Source: Bradyrhizobium iriomotense (GTDB lineage Bacteria; Pseudomonadota; Alphaproteobacteria; Rhizobiales; Xanthobacteraceae). Taken from it: a stretch of DNA of 64,000 nt. The notes below the pieces were generated by a model. It was not told where the DNA came from. It saw nothing but the letters and a program-made list of their open reading frames with translations, and did not search any database. Positions 1 to 8,256 of the stretch are shown here, piece by piece. The stretch covers positions 186,001 to 250,000 of the forward strand of contig NZ_BSOW01000013.1 of NCBI RefSeq assembly GCF_030160715.1, written 5' to 3'. The translations under genes and the position numbers were made by a program. The stretch's first letter is position 1, and every line of letters begins with the position of its first letter.

Positions 1-1608
1 CTGCTGTCGAAGGCCGCCGCCGACTTCGGCGCGCGCGCCGCGATCGAATTCCGCGATCGTCCGATCAGCTACGGCGAGCTGGAAGCGATGGCGGAATCCG
101 CCGCCGCTGCCTTCCTGCGCGCCGGCTGTGGCAAGGGCTCTTCCGTCGCGCTGTTCCTCGGCAACACGCCGGACCATCCCGTCAATTTTTTCGGCGCGCT
201 GAAGGCAGGTAGCCGCGTTGCGCATCTGTCGCCGCTCGACGGCGAGATCGCGCTGTCCCACAAGGTCAGCGATTCCGGCGCGCGGGTGCTCGTCACCTCG
301 AACCTCGCGGCGCTGCTGCCGACCGCGCTGAAGTTTTTGGAAAAAGGTCTGATCGACAGGCTGATCGTCTGCGAGGACGATCATTGGGGCAAGGTCGGCA
401 CGCCGCAGGCCGCGATCCCCGCCGATCCCAGGATCGTCACCTTCAAGGCCTTCATCGACGGCGCGGTCAAACCGGCGCAGTGGCCTGTCGTCACGGCCGA
501 CGACGTCGCGCTGCTGCAATATACCGGCGGCACCACCGGCCTGCCGAAAGGCGCGATGCTCACGCATGGCAACCTCACCTCGGCGGTGTCGATCTACGAC
601 GTCTGGGGCAAGCCGGCCCGCGCCGCGCGCGGCAACATCGTCGAGCGCGTGATTTGCGTATTGCCGCTGTTCCACATCTACGCGCTCACCGTCGTTCTCT
701 TGTCCTCGCTCCGCCGCGGCAATCTGATCTCGCTGCACCAGCGCTTCGACGTCGAGGCGGTGATGCGCGACATCGAGGTCAAGCGCGCGACCTACTTCCC
801 GGGCGTGCCGACGATGTGGATCGCGATCGCGGCGCTGCCCGATCTCGACAAGCGCGACTTCTCCTCGCTCGTCACGATTGGCTCCGGCGGAGCGCCATTG
901 CCGGTCGAGATCGCAAATTTCTTCGAGCGCAAGGTCGGCAAGAAGCTCAGGAGCGGCTGGGGCATGACCGAGACCTGTTCACCAGGCACCGGCCATCCGC
1001 CCGTCGGTCCGGACAAGCCGGGCTCGATCGGGTTGATGCTGCCCGGCATCGAGCTCGACGTGGTGTCGCTCGACGATCCCACGAAGGTGCTGCCGCCGGG
1101 CGAAGTCGGCGAGATCCGCATCAAGGGACCGAACGTCACCAAGGGCTACTGGAACAAGCCGAAAGAGAGCGCGGAGTCCTTTGCCGACGGCCGCTTCCTC
1201 ACCGGCGACATCGGCTATCGCGACGCGGACGGCTATTTCTTCCTGGTCGACCGCAAGAAGGACATGATCATCTCCGGCGGCTTCAACGTCTATCCGCAGA
1301 TGATCGAGCAGGCGATCTATACCCATCCCGGTGTGCACGAGGTCATCGTCATCGGCATTTCCGACCAGTATCGCGGCGAGGCGGCCAAGGCTTTCATTAA
1401 GCTCAAGGCGGATGCAAAGCCGTTCTCGATCGACGATCTGCGCAGCTTCCTTGCCGGCAAGGTCGGCAAGCATGAATTGCCGGCGGCGGTCGAGTTCGTC
1501 GACGAGCTGCCGCGCACGCCGGTCGGCAAGCTGTCGCGCCACGAATTGCGCCAGCAGCAGAAACCATCTCAATCCAGTCAACAAAGCGCTACAGGAGTCC
1601 GCTCGTGA
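1..1608 (+). CDS. pimA: Dicarboxylate/pimeloyl-CoA ligase PimA-like (5' partial)
   Basis: An acyl-CoA synthetase of the ANL superfamily, which activates a free (di)carboxylic acid to its CoA thioester with ATP. The frame is open from base 1, so the N-terminus lies upstream of the window. The first ATG at 88 is internal, since sense codons before it continue the fold. Visible motifs are the P-loop-like YTGGTTGLPKGA (about bases 520-555), the adenylation motif GWGMTETCSPGTGHP (about 955-1000), the hinge region TGDIGYRDADGYFFLVDRKK, and the C-terminal catalytic lysine in TPVGKLSRHELR. It overlaps the thiolase gene by 4 bases (GTGA), indicating translational coupling. The order ligase, thiolase, two acyl-CoA dehydrogenases matches pimABCD of Rhodopseudomonas. 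Substrate choice (pimelate or other dicarboxylates) is inferred from that synteny. A general long-chain acyl-CoA ligase is the alternative. Confidence 0.85.
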   Translation: MLSKAAADFGARAAIEFRDRPISYGELEAMAESAAAAFLRAGCGKGSSVALFLGNTPDHPVNFFGALKAGSRVAHLSPLDGEIALSHKVSDSGARVLVTSNLAALLPTALKFLEKGLIDRLIVCEDDHWGKVGTPQAAIPADPRIVTFKAFIDGAVKPAQWPVVTADDVALLQYTGGTTGLPKGAMLTHGNLTSAVSIYDVWGKPARAARGNIVERVICVLPLFHIYALTVVLLSSLRRGNLISLHQRFDVEAVMRDIEVKRATYFPGVPTMWIAIAALPDLDKRDFSSLVTIGSGGAPLPVEIANFFERKVGKKLRSGWGMTETCSPGTGHPPVGPDKPGSIGLMLPGIELDVVSLDDPTKVLPPGEVGEIRIKGPNVTKGYWNKPKESAESFADGRFLTGDIGYRDADGYFFLVDRKKDMIISGGFNVYPQMIEQAIYTHPGVHEVIVIGISDQYRGEAAKAFIKLKADAKPFSIDDLRSFLAGKVGKHELPAAVEFVDELPRTPVGKLSRHELRQQQKPSQSSQQSATGVRS

Positions 1609-2792
1609 CCGACGCCGTCATCGTTTCCACCGCCCGCACGCCGATCGGCAAGGCCTATCGCGGCGCGCTCAACAACACCGAGGGCGCGACGCTGCTCGGC
1701 CACGCCATCGGCGAGGCCGTCGCGCGTGCGAAGGTCGATCCGAAGGAGATCGAGGACGTCGTAATGGGCGCGGCCCTCCAGCAGGGCTCGACCGGTGGCA
1801 ATATCGCGCGCAAGGCGCTGCTGCGGGCCGGCCTGCCCGTCACCGTCGCCGGCACCACGATCGACCGGCAATGCGCCTCGGGTCTGCAGGCGATCGCGCT
1901 TGCCGCGCGCTCGGTGATCTTTGACGGCGTCGAGATCGCGGTCGGCGGCGGCGGCGAGTCGATTTCGCTGGTACAGAACGACAAGATGAACGCCTTCCAC
2001 GCCCAGGATCCGGCGCTGCTCAAGATCAAGGGTGAGGTCTACATGCCCATGATCGACACGGCTGAGGTCGTGGCGAAGCGCTATGGCATCTCGCGCGAAC
2101 GCCAGGACGAATATTCGCTGGAGAGCCAGCGCCGTACAGCGGCCGCGCAGCAGGGCGGCAAGTTCAGGGATGAGCTCGCGCCGATCACGACCAAGATGGC
2201 CGTGACCGACAAGGCGACCGGCGAAGTCTCCTTCAAGGACGTGACGCTGTCGCAGGATGAGGGGCCGCGTCCCGAGACCACCGCCGAAGGCCTCGCGGGC
2301 CTCAAGCCCGTGCGCGGCGAAGGCTTTACCATCACCGCCGGCAACGCCAGCCAGCTCTCCGACGGCGCCAGCGCGTCGGTGATCATGAGCGACAAGGAGG
2401 CGGCCAAGCGCGGCTTGACGCCGCTCGGCATCTTCCGCGGCTTCGTCTCCGCCGGCTGCGAGCCCGACGAGATGGGCATCGGCCCGGTCTTCGCCGTGCC
2501 GCGCCTGCTCAAGCGCCATGGGCTCAAGGTCGACGACATCGGCCTCTGGGAATTGAACGAGGCCTTTGCCGTGCAGGTGCTCTACTGCCGCGACAAGCTC
2601 GGCATCGACCCCGACAAGATCAACGTCGATGGCGGCGCGATCTCGGTCGGCCATCCCTACGGCATGTCGGGTGCGCGCCTCACCGGCCACGCCTTGATCG
2701 AAGGCCGCCGCCGCAAGGCCAAATACGCTGTTGTCACCATGTGCGTCGGCGGCGGCATGGGCGCGGCGGGACTTTTTGAGGTGCTGCAGTAA
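1605..2792 (+). CDS. pimB: Acetyl-CoA acyltransferase (thiolase) PimB-like
   Basis: A 395-residue type II thiolase that cleaves 3-oxoacyl-CoA with CoA, the last step of each beta-oxidation round. The nucleophile Cys90 lies in DRQCASGLQAI, His350 in GHPYGMSGAR, and the acid/base Cys380 in CVGGGMG, so the active site is complete and the length is typical. The start is GTG at 1605, which shares bases with the TGA of the upstream ligase. Its position between the ligase and two acyl-CoA dehydrogenases supports a role in dicarboxylate (pimeloyl-CoA) degradation. A biosynthetic acetoacetyl-CoA thiolase (PhaA type) is less likely in this context. Confidence 0.9.
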   Translation: MTDAVIVSTARTPIGKAYRGALNNTEGATLLGHAIGEAVARAKVDPKEIEDVVMGAALQQGSTGGNIARKALLRAGLPVTVAGTTIDRQCASGLQAIALAARSVIFDGVEIAVGGGGESISLVQNDKMNAFHAQDPALLKIKGEVYMPMIDTAEVVAKRYGISRERQDEYSLESQRRTAAAQQGGKFRDELAPITTKMAVTDKATGEVSFKDVTLSQDEGPRPETTAEGLAGLKPVRGEGFTITAGNASQLSDGASASVIMSDKEAAKRGLTPLGIFRGFVSAGCEPDEMGIGPVFAVPRLLKRHGLKVDDIGLWELNEAFAVQVLYCRDKLGIDPDKINVDGGAISVGHPYGMSGARLTGHALIEGRRRKAKYAVVTMCVGGGMGAAGLFEVLQ

Positions 2793-2797
2793 CAACT

Positions 2798-2917
2798 GTC
2801 GTCCTGGCGAAAGCCAGGACCCATACTCCGCAGCGGAGTTTGGCGGACAGACAATAGTGGCCTTCGCGAACCAACGCAGGCCGGTGGTTATGGGTCCCGG
2901 CCTTCGCCGGGACGACA
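2798..2917. repeat. Dispersed palindromic repeat (RPE-like) between pimB and pimC
   Basis: A complex inverted repeat. The left arm GTCGTCCTGGCGAAAGCCAGGAC and the right arm TCCCGGCCTTCGCCGGGACGAC are each a small hairpin and are also mutually complementary at their outer ends. The middle contains another palindrome, CTCCGCAGCGGAG. Related elements occur at several other intergenic sites in this window. It sits within the pim operon, so the transcript probably carries the folded element. It ends 25 bases before the pimC start, just upstream of the AGGAGG-like site. Confidence 0.8.
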
Positions 2918-2941
2918 GGAAGAAGCTCACAGGAGGATCCG

Positions 2942-4132
2942 ATGGATCTCGCATTCACGAAAGAAGAGCAGGCGTTTCGCGAGGAAGTGCGGCAGTTCTT
3001 CCGCGACAACGTGCCGCCGGACACGCGGCGCAAGCTGGTCGAGGGCCGCCACCTCTCCAAGGACGAGATGGTGACGTGGTGGCGCATCCTCAACAAGAAG
3101 GGCTGGGGCGTCAGCCACTGGCCCAAGCAGTATGGCGGCACCGGCTGGACCAGCGTGCAGCACTACATCTTCAACGAGGAGCTCCAGTCCTATCCGGCGC
3201 CGCAGCCGCTCGCCTTCGGCGTCAGCATGGTCGGCCCGGTCATCTACACCTTCGGCAATGAGGAGCAGAAGAAGCAGTACCTGCCGCGTATCGCCAATGT
3301 CGACGACTGGTGGTGCCAGGGCTTTTCCGAGCCCGGCTCCGGCTCCGACCTCGCTTCGCTCAAGACAAAAGCCGAGCGCAAGGGCGACAAGTGGATCATC
3401 AACGGCCAGAAGACCTGGACCACGCTGGCGCAGCACGCCGACATGATCTTCTGTCTTTGCCGCACCGATCCGTCCGCCAAGAAGCAGATGGGCATCTCCT
3501 TCATCGTGTTCAGCATGAAGTCGAAGGGCGTCACGGTGCGCCCGATCCAGACCATCGACGGCGGCGTCGAGGTCAACGAAGTGTTCTTCGACGACGTCGA
3601 GGTGCCCATCGAGAACCTGATCGGCGAAGAGAACAAGGGCTGGGACTACGCGAAATTCCTGCTCGGCAACGAGCGCACTGGGATTGCGCGCGTCGGCGTC
3701 TCAAAGGAGCGCATCCGCCGCATCAAGGATCTGGCGTCCAAGGTCGAGTCCGGTGGCAAGCCGATCATCCAGGATGCCGCCTTCCGCGAGAAGCTGGCGG
3801 CCTGCGAGATCGAGCTGAAGGCGCTGGAGCTCACCCAGCTCCGCGTCGTCGCCGACGAGGGCAAGCACGGCAAGGGCAAGCCCAATCCGGCGTCCTCGGT
3901 GCTCAAGATCAAGGGCTCCGAGATCCAGCAGACCACCACCGAGCTGCTCATGGAGGTCATCGGCCCGTTCGCCGCGCCCTACGACGTGCACGGCGACGAC
4001 GGCTCGAACGAAGCCATGGACTGGACCGCCCAGATCGCGCCGAGCTACTTCAACAACCGCAAGGTCTCGATCTACGGCGGCTCCAACGAGATCCAGCGCA
4101 ACATCATCGCCAAGGCGGTTCTGGGGTTGTGA
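2942..4132 (+). CDS. pimC: Acyl-CoA dehydrogenase, large subunit PimC-like
   Basis: A 396-residue FAD-dependent acyl-CoA dehydrogenase, introducing the 2,3 double bond into acyl-CoA. Family features are the FAD/substrate-binding middle segment CQGFSEPGSGSDLASLKT (about residues 124-141) and the C-terminal YGGSNEIQRNIIAKAVLG, which carries the conserved Gly-Gly-Ser/Thr-xx-Glu turn. An excellent AGGAGG ribosome-binding site lies before ATG 2942. It is followed by a second, divergent acyl-CoA dehydrogenase gene. Paired large and small subunits are typical of PimC/PimD, which act on dicarboxylyl-CoA. A repeat separates it from pimB, but strand and spacing suggest one operon. Confidence 0.88.
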   Translation: MDLAFTKEEQAFREEVRQFFRDNVPPDTRRKLVEGRHLSKDEMVTWWRILNKKGWGVSHWPKQYGGTGWTSVQHYIFNEELQSYPAPQPLAFGVSMVGPVIYTFGNEEQKKQYLPRIANVDDWWCQGFSEPGSGSDLASLKTKAERKGDKWIINGQKTWTTLAQHADMIFCLCRTDPSAKKQMGISFIVFSMKSKGVTVRPIQTIDGGVEVNEVFFDDVEVPIENLIGEENKGWDYAKFLLGNERTGIARVGVSKERIRRIKDLASKVESGGKPIIQDAAFREKLAACEIELKALELTQLRVVADEGKHGKGKPNPASSVLKIKGSEIQQTTTELLMEVIGPFAAPYDVHGDDGSNEAMDWTAQIAPSYFNNRKVSIYGGSNEIQRNIIAKAVLGL

Positions 4133-4147
4133 GGGACGTGACAACGG

Positions 4148-4267
4148 TGTCGTCCCCCGCCTTGTGCGCAATTGCGCACTGGGGCGGGGGACCCAGTACG
4201 CCGCGGCGGTCGTGGTTACGGCAGGCGGTTGCGGTTACTGGATCCCCGCCTTCGCGGGGATGACGTC
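4148..4267. repeat. Dispersed palindromic repeat between pimC and pimD
   Basis: RPE-like element with outer arms TCGTCCCCCGCC and CCCCGCCTTCGCGGGGATGACG. The left half contains a perfect 16-base palindrome, GTGCGCAATTGCGCAC (4164-4179), which recurs exactly in the unrelated-looking repeat at 9794-9809. Further palindromic sequence fills the middle. It holds no reading frame of interest. Confidence 0.8.
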
Positions 4268-4324
4268 TGAGAACAAGGCGACGGCAGGCCAACAAAGAAC
4301 CTGTGTCGATTTTTGGAGAGACAG

Positions 4325-5467
4325 ATGGATTTTGATTTGACCGAGGAGCAGCGGCTTCTCAAGGACAGTGTCGACGGCCTCTTGACCGACTCCTACGATT
4401 TCGAGAGTCGCAAGAAGTACATGAACGAGAAGGGCGGCTGGAGCAAAGCCGTCTGGGGCAAGCTCGCCGAGCAGGGCTTGCTTGGCCTGCCCTTCGCGGA
4501 AGCCGATGGCGGCTTCGGCGGTGGCGGCGTCGAGACCATGATCGTGATGGAAGCGCTCGGCAAGGCGCTCGTGCTCGAGCCTTATCTTGCGACCGTCGTG
4601 ATCGGAGGCGGCTTCCTGCGCCATGGCGGCTCGGATGCGCAGAAGGCCGCGCACCTGCCGGGCATCATCGACGGCAGCCGGACGCTTGCGTTTGCGCAGC
4701 TCGAGAAGAACTCGCGCTACGACCTGTTCGACGTTGCCACGTCGGCGAAGAAGAAGGGCTCCGGCTGGGTCATCGACGGTGAAAAATTCGTCGTGCTGAA
4801 CGGCGAGAACGCCGACACGCTTGTCGTCACCGCGCGCACGAAGGGCGACCGCCGCGACAAGACCGGCATCGGCGCCTTCCTGGTTCCCGCGGGCGCCAAG
4901 GGCGTCACCAAGAAGTCGTACCCGACGCAGGACGGCCTGCACGCTGCCGACATCACCCTGACCGGTGTCGAGGTCGGCGCCGATGCGGCGATCGGCAATC
5001 CCGAGGATTCGCTTGCGCTGATCGAGCGTGTCGTCGATGAGGCCCGCGTCGCGCTCTGCGCGGAGGCGGTCGGCCTGATGGACGAGTCGCTCAAGACCAC
5101 CGTCGAGTACATCAAGACGCGCAAGCAGTTCGGCGTCGCGATCGGCACGTTCCAGAGCCTCCAGCACCGCGCCTCCGACATGTTCGTCGCCGCCGAGCAG
5201 GCTCGCTCGATGTCGATGTTCGCGACCATGGCGAGTGATTTCGAGGATGCACACGAGCGCTCCAACGCGATCGCGGCCGCCAAGGTGCAGATCGGCAAGT
5301 CGCTCAAATTCGTCGGCCAGCAGTCGATCCAGCTCCACGGCGGCATCGGCATGACCATGGAGGCGAAGATCGGCCACTACTTCAAGCGCCTCACCATGAT
5401 CGAGAACACGTTCGGCGACACCGAGTATCACCAGCGCCGCGTAGCGGACGCGGGCGGGTTGATTTAG
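4325..5467 (+). CDS. pimD: Acyl-CoA dehydrogenase, small subunit PimD-like
   Basis: A 380-residue acyl-CoA dehydrogenase-family protein, more divergent than PimC. It starts MDFDLTEEQRLLKDSVDGLL. The C-terminal HGGIGMTMEAKIGHYFKRL is the family's helical segment. I chose ATG 4325 because GGAG at 4315-4318 is well placed; an in-frame TTG at 4313 overlaps that site and is unlikely. The middle Gly-rich FAD loop is less canonical than in PimC, which is usual for the small partner. It is probably the partner of PimC in a heteromeric dicarboxylyl-CoA dehydrogenase. This is inferred from synteny. Confidence 0.85.
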   Translation: MDFDLTEEQRLLKDSVDGLLTDSYDFESRKKYMNEKGGWSKAVWGKLAEQGLLGLPFAEADGGFGGGGVETMIVMEALGKALVLEPYLATVVIGGGFLRHGGSDAQKAAHLPGIIDGSRTLAFAQLEKNSRYDLFDVATSAKKKGSGWVIDGEKFVVLNGENADTLVVTARTKGDRRDKTGIGAFLVPAGAKGVTKKSYPTQDGLHAADITLTGVEVGADAAIGNPEDSLALIERVVDEARVALCAEAVGLMDESLKTTVEYIKTRKQFGVAIGTFQSLQHRASDMFVAAEQARSMSMFATMASDFEDAHERSNAIAAAKVQIGKSLKFVGQQSIQLHGGIGMTMEAKIGHYFKRLTMIENTFGDTEYHQRRVADAGGLI

Positions 5468-5479
5468 GCTGTCGCCCCA

Positions 5480-5602
5480 TCGTCATTGCGAGCCAACGGG
5501 TCCGCGCGAAGCGCGGCCCGATGACAGGCTCCGCGAAGCAATCCAGGATCTATCCGCGGAGACAGTCTGGATTGCTTCGTCGCTTCGCTCCTCGCAATGA
5601 CG
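5480..5602. repeat. Palindromic repeat, CGTCATTGCGAG family
   Basis: Outer arms CGTCATTGCGAG and CTCGCAATGACG are perfect inverted repeats. Inner matching blocks, GCGAAGCAATCCAGGA and TCTGGATTGCTTCG, extend the fold. The same family, in shorter form, occurs at 11746-11824. It lies just after pimD and just before the SDR remnant, and may also serve as a transcript end. Confidence 0.8.
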
Positions 5603-5628
5603 GCGTGGAAGCAGGGAGCCCAGCGACA

Positions 5629-5685
5629 ATGAAGAACGCCCCGTTCGATCCCACCGGCAAGGTCGCCGTCAAGGCGGCGGTGTAG
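5629..5685 (+). pseudogene. Remnant of a short-chain dehydrogenase/reductase gene
   Basis: A 19-codon frame reading MKNAPFDPTGKVAVKAAV then TAG. Its first 14 residues look like the N-terminus of an SDR oxidoreductase (FDPTGKVAV normally runs straight into the cofactor motif VTGGxxGIG). Here the frame departs after KVAV and ends four codons later, so the Rossmann fold is absent. The position directly downstream of pimABCD, on the same strand, suggests that an SDR gene once closed the operon and was removed by deletion. The homology is read by eye from a short segment, so it is probable, not proven. Confidence 0.55.
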
Positions 5686-6561
5686 CTAACGTCCGGCCAG
5701 CGCCTTTTCGATCGCGCGGGCGACGATCAGGGCGGAGCGCTCGTCGAGGTGGACGCCGTCGGCCCAGCGCAGCTCCGGGAGCGGCTCATCGAATGTGAGC
5801 CATGCGGTATGGTCCGGGAAGGCCTCCTGCGCGATGGTCCTGGTCGCGGTGACGGAGCTGGTCTTTTCGATCTCGGGCGAGAACGGAACGGCGATCAGAT
5901 AAGCGCGCCCGCCGCGCCGCTCGATCTCGCCGATGAGCTGTTTGATGAGGGTGGTATTCGCCCGTGCCTGGGCAGACGGCTCCTCCGCATTCATCTCCCC
6001 GACGGCGCGCTCGAGATAGATGTGGTTGTCGAAGGCGGAGGGCGGCTGGCGCAGCAGATCCTCGCGCTCGGCGCGCGCCTTCGCGGCATCCGGCGGCGTG
6101 TGACTCCAGGTCTCGAGGGCCGCGATCGCCGTTCGCACCGGACGGAGAAACACGGCGCCCGTTCGTTCGCCGCCGGAGAACCGTTCGACCAGGGGCTCGT
6201 CGACGGCGCGCGAGAGAACGTTGGTCTCGATCAGGACGATCTTCGGCAGGCGCGGTTGCTTCGCGATGATCGCAAGGCCGGTCACCGGGGAGCCGCCGGC
6301 CAGCGCCAGATTGCGCAGGTGAGGGCGTGAGAAATATTCCTCCTTGAGACGCCAGGTGACCGAGCTGCCAACCAGCACGACGTCAGGCACGGGCTCGCTC
6401 ACATAGCGATTGAGGGTGATGAGGCTGCCGTCGCGGGTCGTGACCGCCGGCTGCTGGAGCGCCGCGCCGATCCATGCCGTCGCAAGGCCGCAGGCCAGCA
6501 GCAGCGCCGCCGCGGTAGCGGCGCATCTGATCAGCCATGGAAGGGGCGAGGTCTGCTGCAT
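5686..6561 (-). CDS. SGNH-like O-acyltransferase partner of the MBOAT protein
   Basis: A 291-residue protein with one N-terminal membrane segment (about residues 10-34) and a periplasmic SGNH/GDSL-type domain. The nucleophile block is VLVGSSVTW (Ser66/67) and the C-terminal block WADGVHLDE carries the Asp268/His271 pair typical of DxxH. Its start lies 2 bases after the stop of the upstream MBOAT gene, so the two are co-transcribed. By analogy with AlgI plus AlgJ/AlgX or PatA plus PatB, the MBOAT protein moves acetyl groups across the membrane and this protein places them on a polysaccharide. The target (exopolysaccharide, LPS or peptidoglycan) is unknown. The start is ATG 6561, and the open frame upstream is inside the MBOAT gene. 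The stop abuts the SDR remnant. Confidence 0.75.
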   Translation of the reverse strand: MQQTSPLPWLIRCAATAAALLLACGLATAWIGAALQQPAVTTRDGSLITLNRYVSEPVPDVVLVGSSVTWRLKEEYFSRPHLRNLALAGGSPVTGLAIIAKQPRLPKIVLIETNVLSRAVDEPLVERFSGGERTGAVFLRPVRTAIAALETWSHTPPDAAKARAEREDLLRQPPSAFDNHIYLERAVGEMNAEEPSAQARANTTLIKQLIGEIERRGGRAYLIAVPFSPEIEKTSSVTATRTIAQEAFPDHTAWLTFDEPLPELRWADGVHLDERSALIVARAIEKALAGR

Positions 6562-6563
6562 GG

Positions 6564-7922
6564 TCAGAACTGGAAATAGATGAAGGCGGCATCGGGGCCG
6601 GCTTCGAGATAGGCGAGAGCTGCGAGCGCGCCATACAGATACGGCTCCCATCGCCGCAACCTGCCGTCGACGAGCGCGCCGACGCCGAAATGCTGGATAA
6701 TCACGGGAAGGCTGTAGAGCAGGGCCAGGTTGTAGAACAGCTTTGTCGGATTGGGATTGGTCGTCGGCGTGAACATGCCCTTGAGATAGCCGAGCGCGTG
6801 ATCGAAGTTCGGCAGCTTGAAGAAGATCCAGAGCATCGTCACGCACAGGAACACGACGCCCATGCGGAGCAGCCGAACAAGTGGTCCGGCATCGGCCAGC
6901 ACTTTCAGGAACGGCCTTTCAATAACGAGAAGCAGCCCGTGCAGCATGCCCCACAGCGCATAGCCCAGGCTCGCGCCGTGCCAGAGCCCGCCGAGCGTCA
7001 TCACGATCATCAGGTTGAGACAGGTTCGCACCGGGCCCTTTCGGTTGCCGCCCAGCGGGATGTAGAGATAGGTCTTCAGCCAGGTGGACAACGAAATATG
7101 CCAGCGTGTCCAGAACTCGGAGAACGAGGCCGAGATGTAAGGCAGGTCGAAATTGACAGGCAGGCGGTATCCGAACAACAGGCCGAGGCCGAGCGCGATC
7201 GCCGAATAGCCGAAGAAGTCGGCGTAGATCTGGTAGCTGTACAAAAACACCAGCAGCCAGCGGTCCTGTGTGCGCACCGTCTCATAGAGCGGAAAGTCCA
7301 TGTAAGACGTCATCTCGTTGAGATTGTTCGCCACATAGAGCTTGAAGAAATAGCCGGCGAGGATCCATTTGGCCGCCTCCACGAAAGCGACGTCGGCAAT
7401 CAGCTTGGGCGCGATCTGCGGCATGAACTGGCCCGCGCGCGTGATCGGGCCGGAGACGAGCTGCGGAAAGAAGATGATGTAGAGGAAGACGTCGCGCAGC
7501 GGCGGCGGGCGCTTCTCGCGCGTCAGGTCGACCAGCAGGCTGATGTTGTGGAACACGAAGAACGAGATGCCGATCGGCAGCGGCAGGCGCAGCAGGAAAT
7601 CCACCGGCGCTAGCCCGATCGGATGAGCCGAGGCGGCGTCGACGAACAGGAACTTGTACTTGAAGAAGGCGAGCAGCCCGAGATTGAAGACGATCCCCGC
7701 CGGCATCCACACCGCCCGTTTGTCGAACGCCAGCACCAGGAAGACCCAGGTGCCGAGCACCGCGACGAGCAGCAGCGGCAACAGCTCCGGCTGGCCGAAG
7801 CCGTAGAAGAACACGCTCGCCAGCACGAGGAGCTGGACCTGGACATGGCGCAAGGCCGGCAAATAGTAGGCGCCGAACACGACCGCGACGAAAACGCCGA
7901 ACTGAAGAGAAGTGAAGGTCAT
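6564..7922 (-). CDS. MBOAT family membrane O-acyltransferase (AlgI-like)
   Basis: A 452-residue polytopic membrane protein with about ten hydrophobic segments. The MBOAT signature LGGLWHGASLGYALWGMLHG lies near residues 310-330, with the family histidines in WHGAS and LHG. Just before it come FSEFWTRWHISLSTWLKTY and YIPLGGNRKG, typical of AlgI/DltB-type proteins. The start was taken at ATG 7922 (MTFTSLQFGVFVAVVF), where the first membrane helix begins; an upstream ATG at 7949 would add nine polar residues. It is co-transcribed with the SGNH partner. Role: export of acetyl groups for polysaccharide O-acetylation. Confidence 0.88.
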   Translation of the reverse strand: MTFTSLQFGVFVAVVFGAYYLPALRHVQVQLLVLASVFFYGFGQPELLPLLLVAVLGTWVFLVLAFDKRAVWMPAGIVFNLGLLAFFKYKFLFVDAASAHPIGLAPVDFLLRLPLPIGISFFVFHNISLLVDLTREKRPPPLRDVFLYIIFFPQLVSGPITRAGQFMPQIAPKLIADVAFVEAAKWILAGYFFKLYVANNLNEMTSYMDFPLYETVRTQDRWLLVFLYSYQIYADFFGYSAIALGLGLLFGYRLPVNFDLPYISASFSEFWTRWHISLSTWLKTYLYIPLGGNRKGPVRTCLNLMIVMTLGGLWHGASLGYALWGMLHGLLLVIERPFLKVLADAGPLVRLLRMGVVFLCVTMLWIFFKLPNFDHALGYLKGMFTPTTNPNPTKLFYNLALLYSLPVIIQHFGVGALVDGRLRRWEPYLYGALAALAYLEAGPDAAFIYFQF

Positions 7923-8256
7923 GCCGTCCCGTTTTGCCTGGTCCGGCATGTATCACCTTCGCTGGCGCCGTCCTAGTCTTGCAAGGCAGCGGCGGTGTAA
8001 TCACTGTGGTGTCCCGGACGCGGCGCGGCACGTCAAAAGCGCGTTCACGCGCGTCTTCGACGCGTTATGGACGCGACGCAGAGCCGGGACCCATGCCTCC
8101 GCGACCAATGTTGGGCCCGGGCTCAGCAGCGCACCGTTTCACGCTGCGCTGCGTCCGGGGCACGAGGACCAGCTTGACCTTCCCGCCTCAATCCGCTCCC
8201 TTAGCCGCGACACAATAACCCTCCCCGGGATACCGGAATCGCCAAGGTCAACATCC
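7923..8256. other. Intergenic region between the MBOAT gene and glpK
   Basis: This 334-base gap separates divergent genes, so it must hold both promoters. Most of it (about 8008-8167) is a degenerate dispersed repeat. The arms are GTGTCCCGGACGCGGCG and GCGTCCGGGGCAC, with several smaller inverted repeats inside (for example CGCGTTCACGCGCG, and GGGCCCGGGCTC). I do not see a glycerol-regulator operator that I could defend. The glpK start has only a weak ribosome-binding site (AAGGTCA). Confidence 0.6.

Noticed and set aside
2798..2917. CRISPR array or IS element suspected from repeated arms
   Set aside because: There are no regularly spaced direct repeats, no cas genes and no transposase. The arms are inverted and dispersed singly across the window.
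5480..5602. tRNA-like or small RNA gene suggested by long inverted repeat
   Set aside because: The same arms recur at 11746-11824, and the fold is a simple long hairpin, not a cloverleaf. It is a repeat element.
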